DNA of 7,204 nucleotides. Origin: Devosia sp. GTDB lineage: Bacteria; Pseudomonadota; Alphaproteobacteria; Rhizobiales; Devosiaceae. Shown in pieces: positions 5,014 to 7,204 of the stretch. Both the position numbers and the translations under genes were made by a program. The notes under the pieces were generated by a model. That model saw only the letters and a program-made list of their open reading frames with translations, was not told the origin of the DNA and did not search any database. The stretch lies in the NCBI GenBank assembly GCA_016793415.1, contig JAEUMC010000224.1, forward strand, positions 1 to 7,204, read 5' to 3'. Positions within the stretch are counted from its first letter, which is position 1. Every line of letters starts with the position of its first letter.

Positions 5014-5790
5014 TCAGATCTTGTTGGCGGCCTTGAGTTCGGCGTCGAGCTTGGCCTGGTAGGCCCGCTTCATTTCTTCGTCCGCCCTGGCGCTCACCCC
5101 GAAATACACAAAGCCCAGCGCCCGACGCGAGCGGGTCGGCGAGCGGTTCGGGCTCGCCCAGTGAACCGTCTTGCAGTCGTGCATCAGCAGCATGCCGGCC
5201 GGGCCCGGCTGCGCCACAGTATTGGCGACATCGTGCTCGGTGCCGAAATCGGTGATCCCTTGCGAGAAGCCGAGGATCTCGGAACGTCCATGTGGACGCC
5301 AGCCCTCGAAGGCGTGCGAGCCGCGCACATATTGCAGGCACCCGTTCTCGTCGTCGACCGGCTCCAGCGCCAGCCAGCCGGTGATCGCCTTGGGCGGCGC
5401 GATCTTGAAGTAATAGCCATCCTGGTGCGGCGGCGTCTGCTTGCCGATCCCCGGCGGCTTGTTGAAATACTCCATGTTCTGGGCCACCGCCGCTTCGCCC
5501 AGCACCGTCTCTGCCAGCTCCTTGATCACCCCGTCCGAGAGCAGCGTCTTGAAATAGCTGTCGTACTTTTCGAGGTACATCATCTGCTTGACCGTCGAGC
5601 GGTTCGCCTTGTCCTCGTAATAGACCTCGGTCTCGCTCATTTTCGGCACGCACTCGATCAGGAACCGATCGAGCTCCCGGTTGATCTCGGCCATGCGGGC
5701 CGCATCGAACAGCGGCCGGAAGGCGATGTAGCCGTCCCGGTCGAAATCGGCCTTCAGTTGGCTGTGCTGAATGCTCATTGCGGCGCTCAT
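5014..5790 (-). CDS. PhyH-family Fe(II)/2-oxoglutarate-dependent dioxygenase
   Basis: This 258-residue protein has the phytanoyl-CoA dioxygenase (PhyH) layout. The N-terminal segment FDRDGYIAFRPLFD (16-29) is the usual opening. The metal triad is H122-x-D124 (TPPHQDGYYF) and H210 (CKTVHWASPN). The 2-oxoglutarate-binding Arg is among R220-R223 (SPTRSRRALGFVYF). The core strand WLALEPVDDENGCLQYVRGSH (139-159) is nearly canonical. Bacterial members hydroxylate diverse small molecules, so the substrate is not predictable. The ectoine-hydroxylase signature was not seen. The ATG at 5788-5790 is chosen because a strong GGAGAGGA (minus strand, 5798-5805) sits 7 nt upstream. The frame is open further to 5937, but that extension would cross the promoter region and overlap the AraC start, and it looks non-conserved. 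The gene diverges from an AraC regulator 133 bp away, its likely controller. Confidence 0.9.
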   Translation of the reverse strand: MSAAMSIQHSQLKADFDRDGYIAFRPLFDAARMAEINRELDRFLIECVPKMSETEVYYEDKANRSTVKQMMYLEKYDSYFKTLLSDGVIKELAETVLGEAAVAQNMEYFNKPPGIGKQTPPHQDGYYFKIAPPKAITGWLALEPVDDENGCLQYVRGSHAFEGWRPHGRSEILGFSQGITDFGTEHDVANTVAQPGPAGMLLMHDCKTVHWASPNRSPTRSRRALGFVYFGVSARADEEMKRAYQAKLDAELKAANKI

Positions 5791-5923
5791 GCTGCGTTCC
5801 TCTCCTCGGGGCCGATGCGGCCTCACCTGATGAAAGGCCAATGCCGCCGGCCCGTCACCCGCGAGGATCGGCACCGCATTAGGAAATCCGATTGCCGCAC
5901 TCGGCCGGCACTGGCGGGGCGTC
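5791..5923. promoter_or_regulatory. Divergent phyH / araC-type regulator control region
   Basis: These 133 bp separate two divergent starts and should hold both promoters and the AraC protein's sites. They include the strong phyH Shine-Dalgarno (5798-5805, minus strand), which decides that gene's start. Two similar words in direct orientation, AATGCCGCC (from 5840) and ATTGCCGCA (from 5891), are about 51 bp apart, close to five helical turns. That is the kind of arrangement AraC-family proteins use. The second word is also the left half of TGCCG-N8-CGGCA (5893-5910). No convincing sigma-70 hexamer pair was found. The site assignment is speculative. Confidence 0.4.
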
Positions 5924-6706
5924 ATGTCCTGTGACACCGATCAACTGGAGCTGCGCGACCACCGCTTCGGTCGGATCAACCGCCGCATGCCGATCGGACC
6001 CGTAAGATGGCCGTTCCACGATCTGTTCTGGGTGCACGAAGGGCGTGTCGGCATCGGCTTCCCCGAGCTTGGAGCAAAGCTCGAGCTGGTGGCGCCGGCA
6101 GGCGTGCTGATCCTGCCGGGCACCCAGTTTCAGGGCGCGACACGCGGCGCCTTTGCCACCGCCTCGATCTGCCATTTCGTGATGCCCGCCGAGCCGACGG
6201 GACCGGGTTACGCACTGCCCAATCCCGACGAAGCGCTGCACCTGCAGAATCTCATCCGCCTCGCCATGCACCTCGCCCGCCGCAACCGGACCGACGAGTT
6301 GCCGCGGCGCAAGCGCCTGCTGCTGAGCCTGCTCGACGGCTTCGACCGCACCGGGACATCCGATGCCCAGACCGCCGACGAGGACCGGCTGACCATCGCC
6401 TGGACCCAGGCCGGGCAGAACCTCCATCGCATGCGCACGCTGGCCGATGTGGCGGCGCTGCTCGGCATTTCCGAGAGCGCGTTGCGGGCCATGCACCGGA
6501 AGGCCCGGCACACCTCGGCCGGCGAGCACCTGAGGGAACTGCGCCTTACCCGCAGCGAAGAGCTGCTGGTTTCCACCGACAAGTCGCTGGCCGAGATCGC
6601 CGCCGAAGTCGGCTACGGCCATGCCGCTACCCTCGCGGCCGCGTTTCGCAAGCGGCGCGGCAAAACCCCCGGCCAGTATCGCCACTGGTCCAACCCTTTC
6701 GCCTGA
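5924..6706 (+). CDS. AraC-family transcriptional regulator
   Basis: This 260-residue protein has a cupin-like N-terminal sensing half (about residues 30-90: 'LFWVHEGRVGIGF', 'GVLILPGTQFQGATRG') and a C-terminal AraC/XylS DNA-binding domain (about 165-255). The first helix-turn-helix is near 172-192 (LADVAALLGISESALRAMHR). The second is near 221-242 (SLAEIAAEVGYGHAATLAAAF), followed by the family signature R-K-R-R-G-K-T-P-G-Q-Y-R (242-253). The effector is unknown. The ATG at 5924 has only a weak GGGG at 5916-5919. A later in-frame ATG (residue 22) is possible but would remove part of the N-terminal domain. It is divergent from phyH and 12 nt upstream of a sialidase-like gene on its own strand, so it probably regulates one or both. 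Confidence 0.92.
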   Translation: MSCDTDQLELRDHRFGRINRRMPIGPVRWPFHDLFWVHEGRVGIGFPELGAKLELVAPAGVLILPGTQFQGATRGAFATASICHFVMPAEPTGPGYALPNPDEALHLQNLIRLAMHLARRNRTDELPRRKRLLLSLLDGFDRTGTSDAQTADEDRLTIAWTQAGQNLHRMRTLADVAALLGISESALRAMHRKARHTSAGEHLRELRLTRSEELLVSTDKSLAEIAAEVGYGHAATLAAAFRKRRGKTPGQYRHWSNPFA

Positions 6707-6718
6707 CCGGAGTTTTCG

Positions 6719-7204
6719 ATGCAGCGTCTTGAAGAGATCACCATCTACGCCAACCCCGACCCGCTGCTGGTCAGCCGCCAGGCGACCTTTCCGGGCATCG
6801 TGCAACTGGCTTCGGGTGAACTGGTCGCCATCTTCACCATCGGTCAGGCCTTCGACGCCGCCGATGCCCGCGCCCATGTAAGCCGCAGTGCCGACAACGG
6901 CCGCACCTGGTCGGCCCCGGTCCGCCTCACCGAGCACGAAGTGCGCCCGGAAGAATCCGAGAGCTTCAAGCCGCTGCTGCTCAGCGATGGCTCGCTGCTT
7001 GCCACCGGCTATGTGTTTGTCCGCCCGACTCCGCTCACCCCGGTGGTCGACCCCGCGACCTTCAAGCTGCTGACCCTGCGCAACAAGACCAGCCGCTCGA
7101 GCGATGGCGGCCGCAGCTGGAGCACCCCGGCCTACTTCGACATCGAGGGCCAGCCGCTCGAGCTCTCCGGCCCCGCCATCCAACTCGCCTCGGGCCGCAT
7201 CATC
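6719..7204 (+). CDS. Sialidase-like BNR/Asp-box protein, N-terminal part (runs off window)
   Basis: The first 162 residues are present with no stop before the window end. Two Asp-box motifs (S-x-D-x-G-x-[T/S]-W) are clear: S57-A-D59-N-G61-R-T-W64 and S127-S-D129-G-G131-R-S-W134. These mark successive blades of a sialidase-type beta-propeller. The opening LVSRQATFPGIVQLASGELVA (17-37) resembles the first-blade 'R-x-P-x-I-V-x-L-x-x-G-x-L-L-A' pattern of exo-alpha-sialidase-family (GH33-like) proteins, with R20 in place for a possible substrate-carboxylate Arg. Asp-box proteins are functionally mixed, so glycosidase activity is plausible but unproven, and the catalytic Tyr/Glu lie outside the window. 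There is no signal peptide, so it is predicted cytoplasmic. The ATG at 6719 has GGAG (6709-6712) 6 nt upstream and starts 12 nt after the regulator's stop, implying one transcription unit. Confidence 0.82.
   Translation, partial: MQRLEEITIYANPDPLLVSRQATFPGIVQLASGELVAIFTIGQAFDAADARAHVSRSADNGRTWSAPVRLTEHEVRPEESESFKPLLLSDGSLLATGYVFVRPTPLTPVVDPATFKLLTLRNKTSRSSDGGRSWSTPAYFDIEGQPLELSGPAIQLASGRII

Noticed and set aside
4685..5653. A minus-strand open frame of 322 codons covering part of phyH in another frame and the convergent gap
   Set aside because: It is an out-of-frame reading of phyH continuing into Pro/Ser/Arg strings generated by the nested palindrome. There is no ribosome site or motif.
5014..5790. 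Ectoine hydroxylase (EctD) as a specific identity for the PhyH protein
   Set aside because: The EctD signature around the first iron ligand (F-x-W-H-S-D-F) is absent; here the segment is PPHQDGYYF, and no ectoine genes lie nearby.
4942..5934. A 330-codon plus-strand open frame opposite phyH
   Set aside because: PhyH with its H-x-D...H triad is unmistakable on the minus strand, and the plus product has no recognisable domain.
5879..7183. A 434-codon minus-strand open frame opposite the AraC regulator and sialidase-like gene
   Set aside because: The plus strand carries clear domains (AraC helix-turn-helix, Asp-boxes) over the same bases. The minus product is low-complexity and matches no fold.

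Overview
The DNA is GC-rich (mid-60s percent by eye) with strong G/C third-position bias. Gene content is that of a free-living or plant/soil-associated alphaproteobacterium. MetY, a group III truncated haemoglobin, a PhyH dioxygenase beside an AraC regulator, and a G/C-rich nested extragenic palindrome together fit Hyphomicrobiales, perhaps Devosia or a relative. The genus is an inference from general resemblance. No tRNA, rRNA, CRISPR array, insertion sequence or phage gene was seen.

Layout, left to right. (1) The 3' end of a CapD/WbpM-type NDP-sugar epimerase/dehydratase (1-191) is followed after 7 nt by a binuclear metallophosphodiesterase whose metal ligands match GpdQ almost residue for residue (199-996). 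(2) A monocistronic unit follows: an intergenic stretch with an operator-like inverted repeat and a leader hairpin, a secreted protein of unknown function with two Cys pairs (1147-2163), and a strong intrinsic terminator (2187-2214). (3) A minus-strand pair: metY, O-acetylhomoserine sulfhydrylase (4030-2756), then a group III truncated haemoglobin (2698-2225), separated by 57 bp holding a 10-bp-stem hairpin without a U-tract. (4) A YhbS-type GNAT acetyltransferase (4185-4679) diverges from metY. (5) A 334-bp convergent gap (4680-5013) contains no credible gene but is full of symmetry: a 95-bp nested palindrome, an AT-rich 18-bp operator-like palindrome, and a perfect 14-bp palindrome just past the phyH stop. 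(6) A PhyH-family Fe(II)/2-oxoglutarate dioxygenase (5790-5014) diverges from an AraC-family regulator (5924-6706). The regulator is followed after 12 nt by a BNR/Asp-box sialidase-like gene that runs off the window end (6719-7204).

Functional reading. The left edge belongs to envelope or polysaccharide sugar biosynthesis. The middle is sulfur amino-acid synthesis with a haem protein in the same apparent transcription unit. The right edge looks like the start of a regulated catabolic or glycan-processing locus (AraC regulator, PhyH oxygenase, cytoplasmic sialidase-like hydrolase). No complete new system is evident. The least explained elements are the secreted 338-residue protein with its own regulatory DNA, the metY-haemoglobin pairing, the symmetric DNA of the 4.7-5.0 kb gap, and the AraC/PhyH/sialidase locus, which continues beyond the window.
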